Assembly: GCA_015501605.1 (NCBI GenBank) | Contig: JADNRZ010000019.1 | Location: 806,001 to 870,000, forward strand | Source: Panaeolus papilionaceus | Taxonomy: Eukaryota; Basidiomycota; Agaricomycetes; Agaricales | Length of the DNA stretch: 64,000 bases | Reading direction: 5' to 3' | Shown here: piece after piece, positions 1 through 10,744 of the stretch | Layout: each line of letters opens with the position of its first letter | Position numbering within the stretch: the stretch's first letter is position 1 | Made by a program: the position numbers and the translations under genes | Notes under the pieces: model-generated | What the model saw: the letters and a program-made list of their open reading frames with translations, nothing else | What the model was told of the DNA's origin: nothing | Databases searched by the model: none

Positions 1-306
1 GAGATGAATCTTGCATTTCACTCGACGGACGAATTTCCAGCTTCCAAGTGCGAGGACGACTATTTACCTAGCGCAAGAAGTCTGCAGAAGCGACTGGCTA
101 GCTTGTTGCATATGGGAATGCATAACGATAGAGTGGGAAATGTGCCGCGGTACGGTGAAATCGAGGTCAAAGTCAAGGTATCATTCCATTCGGAGAACTG
201 GTATAGGGAGCAGAAGACGCACGAATATGATGTAACGGCGGACGCGATTACCGGTGGTTTGGTGTCATTTCACGGAGTTGATAATGGGTGCCTTGCTTCG
301 TCGTAG
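1..306 (+). CDS. 3' end of an F-box/LRR-like gene (second copy, cut by window edge)
   Basis: The 100 codons before the TAG at 304-306 are nearly identical to the last exon of the complete F-box/LRR-like gene at 2386-4505. They differ by scattered substitutions and by one codon missing in the 'W-Y-R-E-Q-K' stretch. The reading frame is open, so this copy may be intact upstream of the window. Homology continues past the stop codon to about 475. That indicates duplication of a DNA segment, not a retrocopy. The role is presumably the same as the complete copy. Nothing here proves it is expressed. Confidence 0.75.
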   Translation, partial: EMNLAFHSTDEFPASKCEDDYLPSARSLQKRLASLLHMGMHNDRVGNVPRYGEIEVKVKVSFHSENWYREQKTHEYDVTADAITGGLVSFHGVDNGCLASS

Positions 307-475
307 TCAAGCATTCTTGTGTATGTGAGATATCTCAGATGTGTGTAAATATGTATTATATCTAGTTCACTATCAAAAGCTCTGGATCAGGCTCGTAATT
401 CGATTCGAACTTGAATAATCAAGCATGAATTCGTAGCATCTCCGAGTTGGGATGCAAATGAAACAAGCTATTCAC
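1..475. repeat. Segmental duplicate of 4197-4672
   Basis: The two segments align almost base for base through the coding end and about 170 bases of 3' flank, offset by 4196-4199 bp. Identity is lost just after the shared 'gatgcaaatga' at about 467/4664. The copies lie in the same orientation, which fits unequal exchange or tandem duplication. Confidence 0.85.
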
Positions 476-487
476 CACCAACTGGGC

Positions 488-590
488 TTAAAGGAAGATC
501 CGGAGGGGGGATCGCTGTTTGAGGAACTCGAGTAGATCGTGTGGGTTATCATAGCACGTTTGACGTCGATCGAACCCTGTCTTCATTATT
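488..590 (-). pseudogene. Relic of the C-terminal part of the convergent F-box gene
   Basis: Read on the minus strand, this stretch encodes NPHDLLEFLKQRSPLRIFL before a stop. It resembles RDEFAVYLLEFLKSRIHPHP near the C-terminus of the F-box protein at 4670-6700. It sits where that gene's 3' end would be expected if the convergent pair had been duplicated together with 1-475. The rest of the gene is not recognisable, so this is a truncated remnant. Confidence 0.45.
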
Positions 591-599
591 GGGTAAATG

Positions 600-1260
600 A
601 TGTCGTTCGACAGCCCACCTTGTCGATATCTATGTAGGTGGTCCCAGTCAGGTACGTCCTTATGAGCGCTCAGTGTGACAGAACGATGGGTGATTGCTTA
701 CCTATCTCCAAGGTACTTCTCAATACACCCAATGTGATCGTCAAAGCCAAGCAAGACTTTCTCTCAACGTACTCGTCTTTCCTACTCGCCCATACTCCAA
801 CCCTGCACAGTTCTACGCCGTCCTTCAAAAGCAAGCTTAGTTCGCCTCAAGCGCAAAGCTCCGATGACATCTAAAAAGCCTCAAATCGACAGCGACGCAA
901 TAGCAGACACGCGGGTCGGAGAAGAGAAGTCGAATTGTTGGCAGTACTACTCGCAGAGAGTGAATACGATGTATAACTCGATTACACTCCTGTATAGGCT
1001 ACATGGCTGAGACTTAAATACCTAGATAATGAGTCATAAATGTAACCACTGAATAATCCAATTAATAATATGAAATCTTATCTTACTGACCTAAAATGTA
1101 GATTATTAACTACAAATGCCAGCTCAGCTGGCTCCACAATTCCAACAGAAGTCAAAAGAGGAGGAGGAGAAGGAGGAGGAGAAGGAGGCCAACAGGGGAA
1201 CAAGCGACCAATGAGGGATACTAGGAAGGTTCTGAATCGGCAGATATGGATCGCACTGGG
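600..1260. other. Region without a recognised gene
   Basis: Only short open frames occur. A plus-strand frame at 712-874 (VLLNTPNVIVKAKQDFLSTY...) reads like real protein. It could follow a possible GT..AG intron at about 653-711, but it has no convincing start and I do not recognise it. A purine-rich (GGAGGA) stretch lies at 1157-1190. Confidence 0.3.
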
Positions 1261-1261
1261 C

Positions 1262-1910
1262 TCAATCAAATTTTACTGCGACTAGTAGTACTGCACTCAC
1301 GGTCAATTTACAATCTCTTCCAAATAGAACTTGGCAGTCTTGGCAGTCTCTGTCAATGTAAATGCAGCTCTCCCAGCTGCCATGATTGGTAAGGCTTTCT
1401 TTTCGTCGACCAATTCCTTCTGGATTTGAAGTCTCAACTTTCATCCCATTGAGTTGCGCAAGAGGCCAGATAGCACTTGTCCCACCCATATTGTCATCCG
1501 ATGTGTTGTATCGAGCCACAAGCGCTGGATGTTCCCGCTTGAGGAAAGTGGCCCATTCCATAGTCTTCAACTCATCCTCTTTTTTTTCGATATTTACCCA
1601 TTCCCCCTGGTTGGATATTGTTCCACATGGTGGTAACCAGAGCAAGTTTGTCGAACCCATCCGGACCATACATCTTTCTGAATATGTTGAGGATCCCTGC
1701 GGGCGCTGAATCAGAGCGGATATCGGTTATTCGGTGCAGATAGATGATGCCATCCAGAAGTCGACCTTTTCGATAGCTAAAACATGAGTCAATGCCAGAT
1801 ATGTATGACGAGTGTTAGGGATACATTGTGACCACAGAATCACCGACCACTTACATATATTCCAGGTACCTCGCTTTTGTCGTTAATATCTCTGAAAAGA
1901 AATTTATCTT
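1262..1910 (-). pseudogene. Decayed fungal P-loop GTPase (AIG1-like) fragment
   Basis: On the minus strand, an intron-like gap (about 1782-1853, gtaagt..ttttag) is followed by YRKGRLLDGIIYLHRITDI, then MYGPDGFDKLALVTTMWNNI. The second phrase matches the LVTTMW segment common in fungal AIG1-like GTPases. The matching continuation, EWVNIEKKEDELKTMEWATF followed by the FLKREHPALVARYN stretch, lies in a different frame, so there is a frameshift near 1610. The nucleotide-binding P-loop half (N-terminal) is absent and the sequence upstream of 1910 is degraded. Family members bind GTP, but this copy cannot make the full domain. The family assignment is from memory of motif wording only. Confidence 0.55.
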
Positions 1911-2385
1911 GCTGAGAGAGATTTTCCCGGAGAGAGATTTTTTCGGTGACCGAAAAACTCGAGGAGAAGGATAGAAGAAATCGCCCTCAGCTGCCTAGCG
2001 GCGCTATCGTGTGTCTCCAATATTTGGCTAAGTCTGTATTTACAAATATGTACACACTTGTGCTTACATTCATCTTATCCTCTGATGATTGAGACGCGCG
2101 CCGAACGCGCGTGGCATCTTCCTTCTAAAACTCTGACATTCAACTCTGCTGATTCAATTTCTGCTGGACAAAAGTATAGACCTTGCGGCTGATATTCTGT
2201 GAATCTCTGGAGAGTGTCACTCTGTGGAACGTTCCCAGACAGCTAGCAGTTGGCAGGCGGAGCCCAAATAATTCAAAAATTGAAGGTCCTGGAGTTAGCA
2301 ATCGTTTCTCTTTCTCAAGGACCTGCTTCATTCATGGCCTTTTTGGCTCTCCCTACATATATCATCTAACACTCAGACAATTCTA

Positions 2386-4505
2386 ATGTCGGCTATTAAC
2401 CCGATATTCCCGCTCGAGATCTTCCATACGATCATTACCATCGTTGGTGACATGGCTATTGCATTGGACTTTTCAAGCGACTGGTAAGATTTAATTTTGA
2501 AATTTCGTTTAATGGAACGAATTTAATTGACCTCTAACTGAACCCACAGCTTTCCGCGGATCGAGGGCTTCACTTATGATGCAAAATCTTCGGAAAAGAG
2601 GCGAGAATGGCGTCGAAGTTTGGTCTCCGTCTCACAAGTTTCCCAAGCTTTCAGAACCCTATGTCAGCCCTATTTCAAAATGCTGTCCATTGAGGTCTCT
2701 GTCTACCGTAATGGATCCAAATGGACCCCACCTACCTTCACAACACTCTATCTTGATGACAAGTCGGGTACTAGACCTACACCAAAGTGTTTAGAGATGG
2801 TTGTTGGGCTAACGTATCACCATTGGAATTCCGATCGCGTCATCCAAAGGGGCACGCTCCTAGAATCAGCGGAGTCATGTCCGCCTGATTCTTTGCTTCT
2901 CGAGCTCCCGTCTCTCCAAGCCCTGCATATTGACGTACCTTCTGCAGTGGGTAACTTTAGGGCAAGAGTTTCATACAATCAACCCACGCCAGACCTCTCC
3001 GGGGCAGGTCTCCATAAACTGCTCGAACGCTACGCGTTTGGGAGGCCCAAAGCGGAGATCATGAGCCAAGGGTCTTACACACCTTTGTGCAACGACTGGA
3101 TTGCTGGTTCAACATCCTCACTTACTCACCTCTCATTATCACATATCACAGACCTCCCTCTTCATTATCTACTCACATCTGCTTCTCTCATCGCAATCGA
3201 GTTGTACTGCTGCACCGCAGTCGATTCCCAAATACATCTATTTTCCGCGTCGTCTGGAGCTGCATCTGCGGGTTCAGGTGGGGCTATCACTCTCGTGCCC
3301 CGCTCACGTTCAAGGTCTTCCCCTACCTCTTCCACATCGCTTTCTCAGACAACCCCAGGATTCAAACTCAGGTCGTGGAGAGTCAGGGGGGGAGAAAATT
3401 TAATATCTCCTCTCCTTCGATATTGCACCTTACTGGAACATCTTGACATCTTGCAAACTGGCCCTAGCACCGCCCATTCCAACGATGTGCAAATTTTCCA
3501 ACATAGTCTGCTCCCTGCAAAGGTGCCAATACCAGAGCCGATTCCCTTTCAAAATGTCCGAAGTCTACGCTGGGTAGGGAAGGTCGATATGATGTACTTT
3601 TTCGCGTTCGTAGAAGCCATGGGCGAGGATGTAAAGCTGTTTCCCCACTTGCGTGAGATTATACTCGACGGTGTATCCCGCGATATGTGGCTGATGGATG
3701 GATACGGAGATATGGGGTGTGGAAGAATCCTTTCAAGGCATGTTAGTAACTTGGAGGCATTGACAGTCATTCGTGGTGAGTACCTCTAGGACTCTTGAAA
3801 ATGACGTGTTGACGGACTTTCTTACCTTTTTTTGCATTTCCATTCATAGCCCAACCGGATGCGTTCGACCTCTCCCAAGCGCTCATCATGTCATCACAAT
3901 CACTCAAGAAGTTACACCTGAGATGGACGATTGGAGATGGCCATGTCCGAGATCGCCCTGTCGATGCTTGCGAATCTACCCTCTGCGACGGGCTCGAGGC
4001 AATCAAAGGTATCAACTGTTTAGAGACGCTTGAAGTGATATTTGCCATCTTCAATGTCAACATCGCCGGCCTGTTTCTTGATTCTGAGGGTAACAATATG
4101 ACACACGGTAACCGACGTCAAATTTGCCAATGGATGCGTCTTTCAACCATCCTTTCCTCGAACCCTACTATTGATTTCCCCCTTCTGCGACGAGTAGAGA
4201 TGAATCTTGCATTTCACTCGACGGATGAATTTCCAGCTTCCAAGTGCGAGGACGACTATTTACCTAGCGCAAGAAGTATGCAGGAGCGACTGGCTGGCTT
4301 GTTGCATATGGGAATGCATAATGATGGAGCGGGAAATGTGCCGCGGTACGGTGAAATCGAGGTCAAAGTCAAGGTATCATTCCAGTCGGAGAACTGGTAT
4401 AGCCTGCAGCAGAAGACGCATGAATATGAGGTGACGGCGGACGCGATTACCGGTGGTTTGGTGTCGTTTCACGGAGTTGATAATGGGTGCCTTGCTTCGT
4501 CGTAG
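2386..4505 (+). CDS. F-box/leucine-rich-repeat-like protein, 659 aa
   Basis: There are three exons: 2386-2483, 2550-3775 and 3850-4505. Together they make exactly 660 codons. The start MSAINPIFPLEIFHTIITI is a typical fungal F-box beginning. The exon-2 stretch WRRSLVSVSQVSQAFRTLCQ completes an F-box-like fold. The remainder has the irregular Leu spacing of RNI/LRR-like domains (LSHITDLPLHYLLTSASL, YCTLLEHLDILQ, LREIILDG). F-box proteins usually select substrates for SCF ubiquitin ligases; the target here is unknown. A second copy of its 3' end lies at 1-306. It converges on another F-box gene 165 bp downstream. Confidence 0.8.
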
Positions 4506-4669
4506 TCAAGCATTCTTGTGTATGTGAGATATCTCAGATGTGTGTAAATATGTATTATATCTAGTTCACTATCAAAAGCTCTGGATCAGGCTTGTAATTC
4601 GATTCGAACTTGAATAATCAAGCATGAATTCGTAGCATCTCCGAGTTGGGATGCAAATGACACAAACTA

Positions 4670-6700
4670 TTAATCACCAAATGGCCACGTGTAGTCAGTC
4701 TCTTCATCCAGTCCTGCTTTCAGCGACAACAAAATGTCGGGAGCTTTCCATTTTTGCTTCCCCTCGTGCTCGTATAGCTCTTTCCATGGGTACGAAATGT
4801 CCAAAAAGATATCTTCCCCTATCTTCCTCCCAACTAACTCCACATGACGCGCGACCTCTGCAGCCAAATCTAATGGTATATCCACTTCAGTATCTGTTTG
4901 CATTTCTGGATGTCCATCGAGGACGAGTGTGACAGATTCCAGCGATGCAGTCGGGTGATCTGGTGCTGTGGACAAGGACGGCGCAGAACTGGCTGGATGG
5001 GGGTGAATTCGACTTTTGAGGAACTCGAGCAAGTAGACCGCAAATTCATCACGGTTTCCGATCCCTATCTTTATAATGGCCGTGAACGATGTCAGATTCG
5101 GGACCAGCGGGTCGCGCGATGCGGTCGTCGTTGCTTGATGATCCCATGGCATTTCTGTTGCCTCGATGTCTTGATTAAAAAAAGACCAATAAGTGTTCAA
5201 GTGCTTGCATTCTGACGGGCGTACTGATCTTGGCACTGGTCTTTCCTTTGATGACCAGAACAAGTCCTCTTCTCGATAGCGATGGTCAATAACGAGTTGT
5301 GTGATTTGGGGAATGGCGTTTAGCATTTGAAGGAGTTCGCTATTGGACAGAGCGCATGGGTTGAAGGTAAACTTCTCAAGGGACGGAAAACGCTTGAGGA
5401 AGGGAACAACATGTGGCCCATTATGCGGTGCAGGCAAGAGCACCAGGCTAACCAAGTCAGGAGCGTCCAGCAACTGGAACAATGTACCGGACGTATCAGG
5501 ATGCAACGAGTCGGGGTCTTCCTCCCTTTCAATCGTCAAGTGCTGAAGCTTGAGCAGGGTAATAGGGGCGAAATCCGTGATAGGGGACGAATCCTCAGGA
5601 GAAACTGATAAATGGCACACTTCGAGCAACGGACACCTGCGAAGCACATCTTGAATGATTCGTCGGTCGATGGCAAAGTAAAGTGAGAAGCGTGTAAGTT
5701 GAGAGCTCTGAATCAACGAGGGGGACGGGATAGGCTCAGGGATATCTACATTCTGCATTGCTGCACTGGCCGAGTACAAGGGTAAAGAGCGAATTGCCAT
5801 GTGAGCGTCCCGCAAAGTGGGTAGTGAGAGCCATGAATGCACAGGTCTGGTGCTTCTGGGAGCCGCTTGAAAACCCAGGGTAGCGCGGAAAATCATTAAG
5901 GGACGATCTGCTTCCACAACCCTCAGAAAACGCAACATTGGAAGAGTCGCATGGGAAATATCGAACATGTTGTGTAGGGTTCTCAGTGCGTACACCGGGA
6001 GACATAATTCCAGGCATCGCAACCGACTAGCCTGATCCACTACCATGAGTTGAAACATTTCTCGTTGGATTTTTTGAGATTCGTGGTCCAGCATTCCAAG
6101 AACAGCTCCCTTCACCGATATGGATAGGGGGAGGTTGTGGGAACGGGAGAACCAAGCTTTGAGCCCTGCAAGGCGGAGCTGCCATCGCCCTGCGAACAAC
6201 TTGTCTGGATCGTAACCTCCTTCTGTTACGTTGAGCTGAAAGGATGCATGGACTTTCGTCCACAGCCTCGGAGAGGACAGAGCTACCGATCTCCAATGTC
6301 GACAGACAAGGGTTAAGACCAGAGGTGACTCGGATGTGATGGGAATGGGATTGCGATGCGTAGGAATACAGTGATGGAATATTTCAGCCAAGATATCCTC
6401 CGGTAGGCGTCTAATTGGGGAAAATAGCGGGTCAAAAGAAGAAACGAATGTCTGAATTTGGTCTTGTTGTCGGTGTAGCGCAGCTAGTGTCAGGTTTAGG
6501 ACATCGATGGTTCGCTTGATATCTTTCAATTCGCCTTTCCAAGGAGCAAGGGCGGTCCTCAGTAGCGTAAGCGTGGCGTCAGAGGGCGCTTCGGGGCACT
6601 TTAGTGTTTCAGAAAAGCGATTCTTGATCTTTGACATATTGCCTGATCTCCAATCACGGTTGCAAATGGGATTGGAGTTGGCCTCAGGCTTATTATCCAT
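4670..6700 (-). CDS. F-box domain protein, 676 aa
   Basis: A single exon encodes 676 residues. A possible short coiled coil at about 50-85 is followed by a clear F-box at about 96-147 (IRRLPEDILAEIFHHCIPT ... LVCRHWRSVALSSPRLW). The rest is leucine-rich and LRR-like, with phrases such as LTRFSLYFAIDRRIIQDVL and LLKLQHLTIERE. This is the classic architecture of the expanded Agaricomycete F-box family, presumed to be substrate receptors of SCF E3 ligases. It ends 165 bp from the convergent F-box gene. Its first codons and 5' flank recur as relics at 35190-35420 and 38190-38400, next to copies of the A-type gene, so this gene's 5' end belonged to the duplicating block. Confidence 0.85.
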   Translation of the reverse strand: MDNKPEANSNPICNRDWRSGNMSKIKNRFSETLKCPEAPSDATLTLLRTALAPWKGELKDIKRTIDVLNLTLAALHRQQDQIQTFVSSFDPLFSPIRRLPEDILAEIFHHCIPTHRNPIPITSESPLVLTLVCRHWRSVALSSPRLWTKVHASFQLNVTEGGYDPDKLFAGRWQLRLAGLKAWFSRSHNLPLSISVKGAVLGMLDHESQKIQREMFQLMVVDQASRLRCLELCLPVYALRTLHNMFDISHATLPMLRFLRVVEADRPLMIFRATLGFQAAPRSTRPVHSWLSLPTLRDAHMAIRSLPLYSASAAMQNVDIPEPIPSPSLIQSSQLTRFSLYFAIDRRIIQDVLRRCPLLEVCHLSVSPEDSSPITDFAPITLLKLQHLTIEREEDPDSLHPDTSGTLFQLLDAPDLVSLVLLPAPHNGPHVVPFLKRFPSLEKFTFNPCALSNSELLQMLNAIPQITQLVIDHRYREEDLFWSSKERPVPRSVRPSECKHLNTYWSFFNQDIEATEMPWDHQATTTASRDPLVPNLTSFTAIIKIGIGNRDEFAVYLLEFLKSRIHPHPASSAPSLSTAPDHPTASLESVTLVLDGHPEMQTDTEVDIPLDLAAEVARHVELVGRKIGEDIFLDISYPWKELYEHEGKQKWKAPDILLSLKAGLDEETDYTWPFGD

Positions 6701-7800
6701 GTCTGGTACAGCGAGGTATTGCGATTAGCAATCTGATGAGATCACCTGTAGGAGGCAAACATAGACTTTACCTCAAAGTAGGTGGTTTCTTGTTCCCCAA
6801 AAATTTCAAGCTGATTTGGATGTGTTGAAAATCGAATTGATAAGACCATGAGTCACCACATGTATTTGGATACATCGAGAATCTGAATCCCACGAAAGAC
6901 CAGCTTCGTCCCTGAGCCTGGTGCTCAATTAACTCATAGCTTTATAATCACCAACGATCGATTGCTAGTGTAGAAGCTGTCCTCACTATAAGAGTGAGCC
7001 GGATTCAAGCACCATGTCTATATACCGTTATGATGGGTAAATAGTAGCATCAGAGCAAAGTGGGCCACAGGGCAACCCCTCACAATACCATGTATGACAA
7101 CCAAAATGCCAGGGATTGCCACAATACCCACAATCCGAGGCCCGGCTAGGGTTTGATGCAATGGTGACAAGGATTTTGAGCATTGTATGGGATTTTAAAG
7201 GATTGTATGGGCCACAAGTACATGTGGTCATCATTTCTCTGATGTAATACCATTAAGCGCCCAGTTTAACCACACCACGCGGTGATCCGTTGTTTTTGTC
7301 ATAGCTCGCGGTGCAATGGAGAACTGTGAAAATGCGTAGTTGCACCTGCGAAAAGGTAATAATCTACGAACGCAAATGGTTTTCAACACGTTTGCCACAT
7401 TGTCTCGAGGCTGGCTCCATGTTCCATATATAACTCCAACTCTCCGCCGAGTAACAACTCTCAACAAATGCTGCAAGCAGTGTGTCTTGAATCATCAGTG
7501 AGATATGTGTTTGCAGTCTAAATAACAACGAGGTGTAATACAACAAAGTCATTCACGATCATATCCCCACGGCTGGCGTCAGCAGATCGCCCAGGACATA
7601 AATAGGCTCCAGTGTGCACCCCCGCGTGAATCATAAAGCTCATGTGTGGAGCCACTTAATTTGCGGGGTTCATAGCAAACATATATAAGAAGAACATCCG
7701 GAAGGCTAGAAGTGAGAACTACGCCTCCGAGTTGCACAACACACCTTCAAATCGGAGCTATCTACCATAGAGGCAAAAACAACAGGTTTCAGTACCAAAA
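6660..7800 (+). repeat. 5' block shared by all A-type genes (copy 1)
   Basis: This region runs from the start of the F-box gene to the A1 start codon. It matches, in the same order, 35190-35975, 38190-39598, 48370-48757 and part of 52510-52810. Landmarks shared by several copies include 'cagcttcg', 'attaagcgccca', 'gccgagtaacaactc', 'tgaatcatcag', and a TATA box about 120 bp before ATG. Apart from the promoter I see no gene in it. Short minus-strand frames at 7028-7476 are not supported. Confidence 0.65.
7682..7689 (+). promoter_or_regulatory. TATA box of A1
   Basis: TATATAAG lies about 112 bp upstream of the A1 ATG. It is kept at an equivalent place before A2, A3 and A4, followed by a conserved 'gga(a/g)gctaga' stretch. 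Confidence 0.6.
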
Positions 7801-8046
7801 ATGGATCAGGACAAAGATACCCATATGCAAGCCCCAGAAGAGATTGGATTGCGTATGAAGCATGCTGAAGAGATGAAGGCGGAAAAGGAAAAGCAGGAAC
7901 TTGAAGCGACAGTTGAGGCAAGTCTCGCCATCGGGTCGACAGTATTGATGGGGATAGCAAATTATCAGCGCCAGAAAGAGGAGAAGAGGATTGCAGCAGA
8001 GGAGGAAACGAGAGAATTCTGTAACAGATCCGCAGAAACAACTTGA
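7801..8046 (+). pseudogene. A-type short coiled-coil gene, copy A1 (truncated, CaaX lost)
   Basis: The frame encodes 81 residues, highly charged and helical (MDQDKDTHMQAPEEIGLRMK...). The region EEIGLRMKHAEEMK is a weak version of the family motif seen in A2-A4 as DEVQRRIEQSRAQRR. The centre (ASLAIGSTVLMGIA) is hydrophobic and unlike the other copies. The frame ends at TGA 8044-8046. Downstream, out of frame with the ORF, the bases coding SSSPCIL are still present (8065-8086) as in A3, but the final Met and stop are replaced by foreign sequence. The copy has therefore lost its CaaX tail. The protein family is not one I know. Confidence 0.6.
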
Positions 8047-8086
8047 ACTAGGGACTCTGGATCGTCGTCACCTTGCATTCTCGGCC

Positions 8087-8738
8087 CTACGCTTGCTCGC
8101 TGTTTCAATTGCATCATTTGTACTCCCCAGATTTCGTATCTGAGTTTCGTCTTATCGGCGTCACCAGCCGTCGTCTGGTCCAGTTTCAGCGCATTTTAGC
8201 TATCTCCCAGTCGCCGTCTTGGTCGGTTTTAGGATCAGTCAGTCCAAGTCATCGTTATTGCCTCTCCCAGTCGGCCGTCCAGCGTCGCCGTCGTCGATGT
8301 CTGCCTCAGTTCTAGTCTTTTCAGCTTTTGTATACTGTCTAGTTCCGTCCCTCAGCATTTCCATCGCCGACCTGATCCTCGTCTCATCGACTTAGCAACC
8401 CTCTCATAACCACAGCTCTCCGCACCCCACGTTCTTGCAACCGAGTGCATCTCAATCTTATCACTCACCTGCATCGTCGCAAACACCCTTACCATTCCGT
8501 TTCGTTTTTTGTTTCCATTCCTCATTCCACGGTGGCGCGCTCATCACCGGGTCAAGGGTCACTTGATAATACTGGCTTCTAATGAATGTCGGAGTAGGGT
8601 TGAGGTGGGCGCGATAACGTCAGAGTAGGGTATCGGAGGGGGAATCGGAGAGGATAGGTGGAAAGGCGTTGGAGAGGGTATCGGAGTAGTTGGGTGGAGG
8701 GGTGTCGGAGAGGGGTACTAGGGTGTGAGGTATCGGGA
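8087..8738. other. Sequence inserted into the A1 3' end
   Basis: In A2-A4 the CIL codons run straight into ATG-TAA and a flank with 'catggttactagttactcg'. In A1 that flank (tatatggttactggttatg) resumes only at about 8740. The extra ~650 bp is C/T-rich in its first half and carries degenerate 'gtcggagaggg' repeats at 8585-8735. No terminal repeats or target duplication are clear, so the type of element is unknown. Confidence 0.5.
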
Positions 8739-9174
8739 AGGTCTATATGGTTACTGGTTATGCACTTATTTCACGCTCCTCGATAACAATTTTTGAACAG
8801 AGGTACCATTATAGTGTTCCCAATATGAGTTAACTTGTTCATCAAACCGAATCCAGACCCCGTCTGAAATCGCGTCTAATATGCTTAACATAACTCATTA
8901 TCCTAACACGTACATAATCAGAAACGCGACCGTACTTACCTTTGTGCTACGTGTACACTCTGTTCACAGACCTGTCAAAAAAAAAAAAAGCCAAAATCTG
9001 TAGCACTCATTTGACTCTATTGGACTATTGGTCACGGTCTCTATGTGTGTTGAAAGCGAGCCACGATACCCAAATACCGATAGCTTATATCAATCATTTT
9101 AACAGGCCGAGGAGAGCTCCTGGCTACTAACTCTAATCCTAATATCTAGGCAAGACCGAGTTGACCTGAATTTC

Positions 9175-9960
9175 TAAGAGCGATAAGTAGCAGACAAAAC
9201 GACGAGGAGTGGTGGAAGGCAAGAGAGGCCGAATTGATGGAGGAGTCGATGTGATGCACCCGAGACACAGATGAAATTGACTGGCGAAACAAGAAAAGCG
9301 AGGAAGCGAGAGCTGCACTAGAGAAAGAAACGATAGAGTCAAGAGGGCAAGAAAAGGAGGGGAAACAAGAAGAGAAAAATAAACGGAAGGAAGAGGAACA
9401 GGAGGCCAAGAAACAAATAGAACTGAGTTCAGCCGCAGAGGTTCAGAACTATACGAAGAATGACGATGCCAGGTTGGGGAGCAGGGCCCAACAGGGGACT
9501 CTTACGGACATATCTGACTGGCACACGAGTGGTGACAGAGAAGGACCAAGCTTGGGAGTTGAAGCTGAAACCGGAAGAAAGGAGATGGAGAAAAGAATGG
9601 TAACACAGGGAATGGTAAAGCCAGGTCAAGGGCGCCAGAGGAGAGGAGAAAAGCAGAAGAGGAACGAAAGCCGGAGGTAGTGGTAAAGTGGCGGTGAGAG
9701 ACAAGAGAAGAAGAATTCAGACTGGCGGAGGAGGTCACGAAAGACGAGGGTGCGTATGATTCCGGAACAATGAGCAGAAGAGCATCGGGTATTGTTATCA
9801 ATAAAGTCGAATAGCGAATTAAGAGGAGCGAGGAACAAGAGGGCTCATTGGAGAAGGCCAGGAAAATTGAGGAAGTGAGAAAGCAAGGGGAGGAGAGGAG
9901 GGTGGCAGAAGAGGCACGAAGGCAAGAGGAGGATAAATGACGGGAGGAGAAATGGGAAGG
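9175..9960 (+). pseudogene. B-type long coiled-coil gene, copy B1 (decayed)
   Basis: The flank at 8940-9170 and this stretch align with the region before and within B3 (40080-41686). The family motif survives at 9270-9332 as DEIDWRNKKSEEARAALEK. The stretch at 9850-9940 reads like KARKIEEVRKQGEERRVAEE, matching B3 KARKIEEARKQEEEKERKL. Several frameshifts and a TGA break the frame, so no full protein is possible. Confidence 0.65.
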
Positions 9961-10712
9961 ATGGAGGGAAATAGTAGATGCGGTGGAGGAGGAGGAGGGA
10001 TATCAAACCGAAACTCGCGAGTTGACGCAGATGTACAACGCCGGATCTCTTAGAGTTAACTCGGCCTGCCTTGATGTGAATTTCTAGGTACCATGGGTTT
10101 GAAATGGGGGGTGGATGAGGTGGGGGTAATGTCAGGCAGGACGTAGAGGGGTGGGGGGACTCCGAAGAGGATGGGAGGGAGAGGCGAACGCTGAACGTTA
10201 CACCTTACGATTGTGGTGAGTCAGTGACCCACGCGTCGATGGCCCGAAACTCCGAAAAGGTCGTTCGTTGGCTTCTTGAAATCATACTTCGTGACATCGC
10301 GCCCCTGGGCCTACTCAGCTTTCTTTCTACTCCCTCAAAAGCATTTTTGACCTATCTACTAGGCCCTATGCGCGGTATTATGATGACACATGCGTCCTTT
10401 CCTTCCCTGTTACAGGCCGATTTTTTTCTATCGCCTTGCCACCATCTTTTCTTGTTGTAAACCCCCTTCTTTCATGCTCATCCATCAGGAAAATAATTAA
10501 AACTTGTTTTGTGGTTGCAGCACCGACCATTATGTAACAGGCCTTCCCTCGCTGATATGCCAGTGCATGGATATGCACTGGGGTGTCATTCTGTCATTAA
10601 GTATATATTCAATGTAGCATATTGGTAGTAGTCTTGTATGAAAATAAAATTATTATTTTTTGTTTACGATACGTGTGTCAGAATTATAGCACAGTTATAT
10701 TCCCTGACATTA
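9961..10712. other. Intergenic region left of the transposon
   Basis: This covers the end of the B1 relic plus AT-rich DNA. I find no supported gene. The last three bases (10710-10712, TTA) are the left target-site duplicate of the CACTA element. Confidence 0.5.
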
Positions 10713-10744
10713 CACTGCGGGCAAAAGGCTATCGTCTGGCCCTG
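10713..10744 (+). repeat. Left terminal inverted repeat of the CACTA element
   Basis: This 32-bp repeat starts CACTG and pairs with 32524-32555, with one mismatch at position 26. Subterminal words (ATCTTC, AAGAT, AATCTTC, GAAGATT) follow within 60 bp. Confidence 0.9.
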
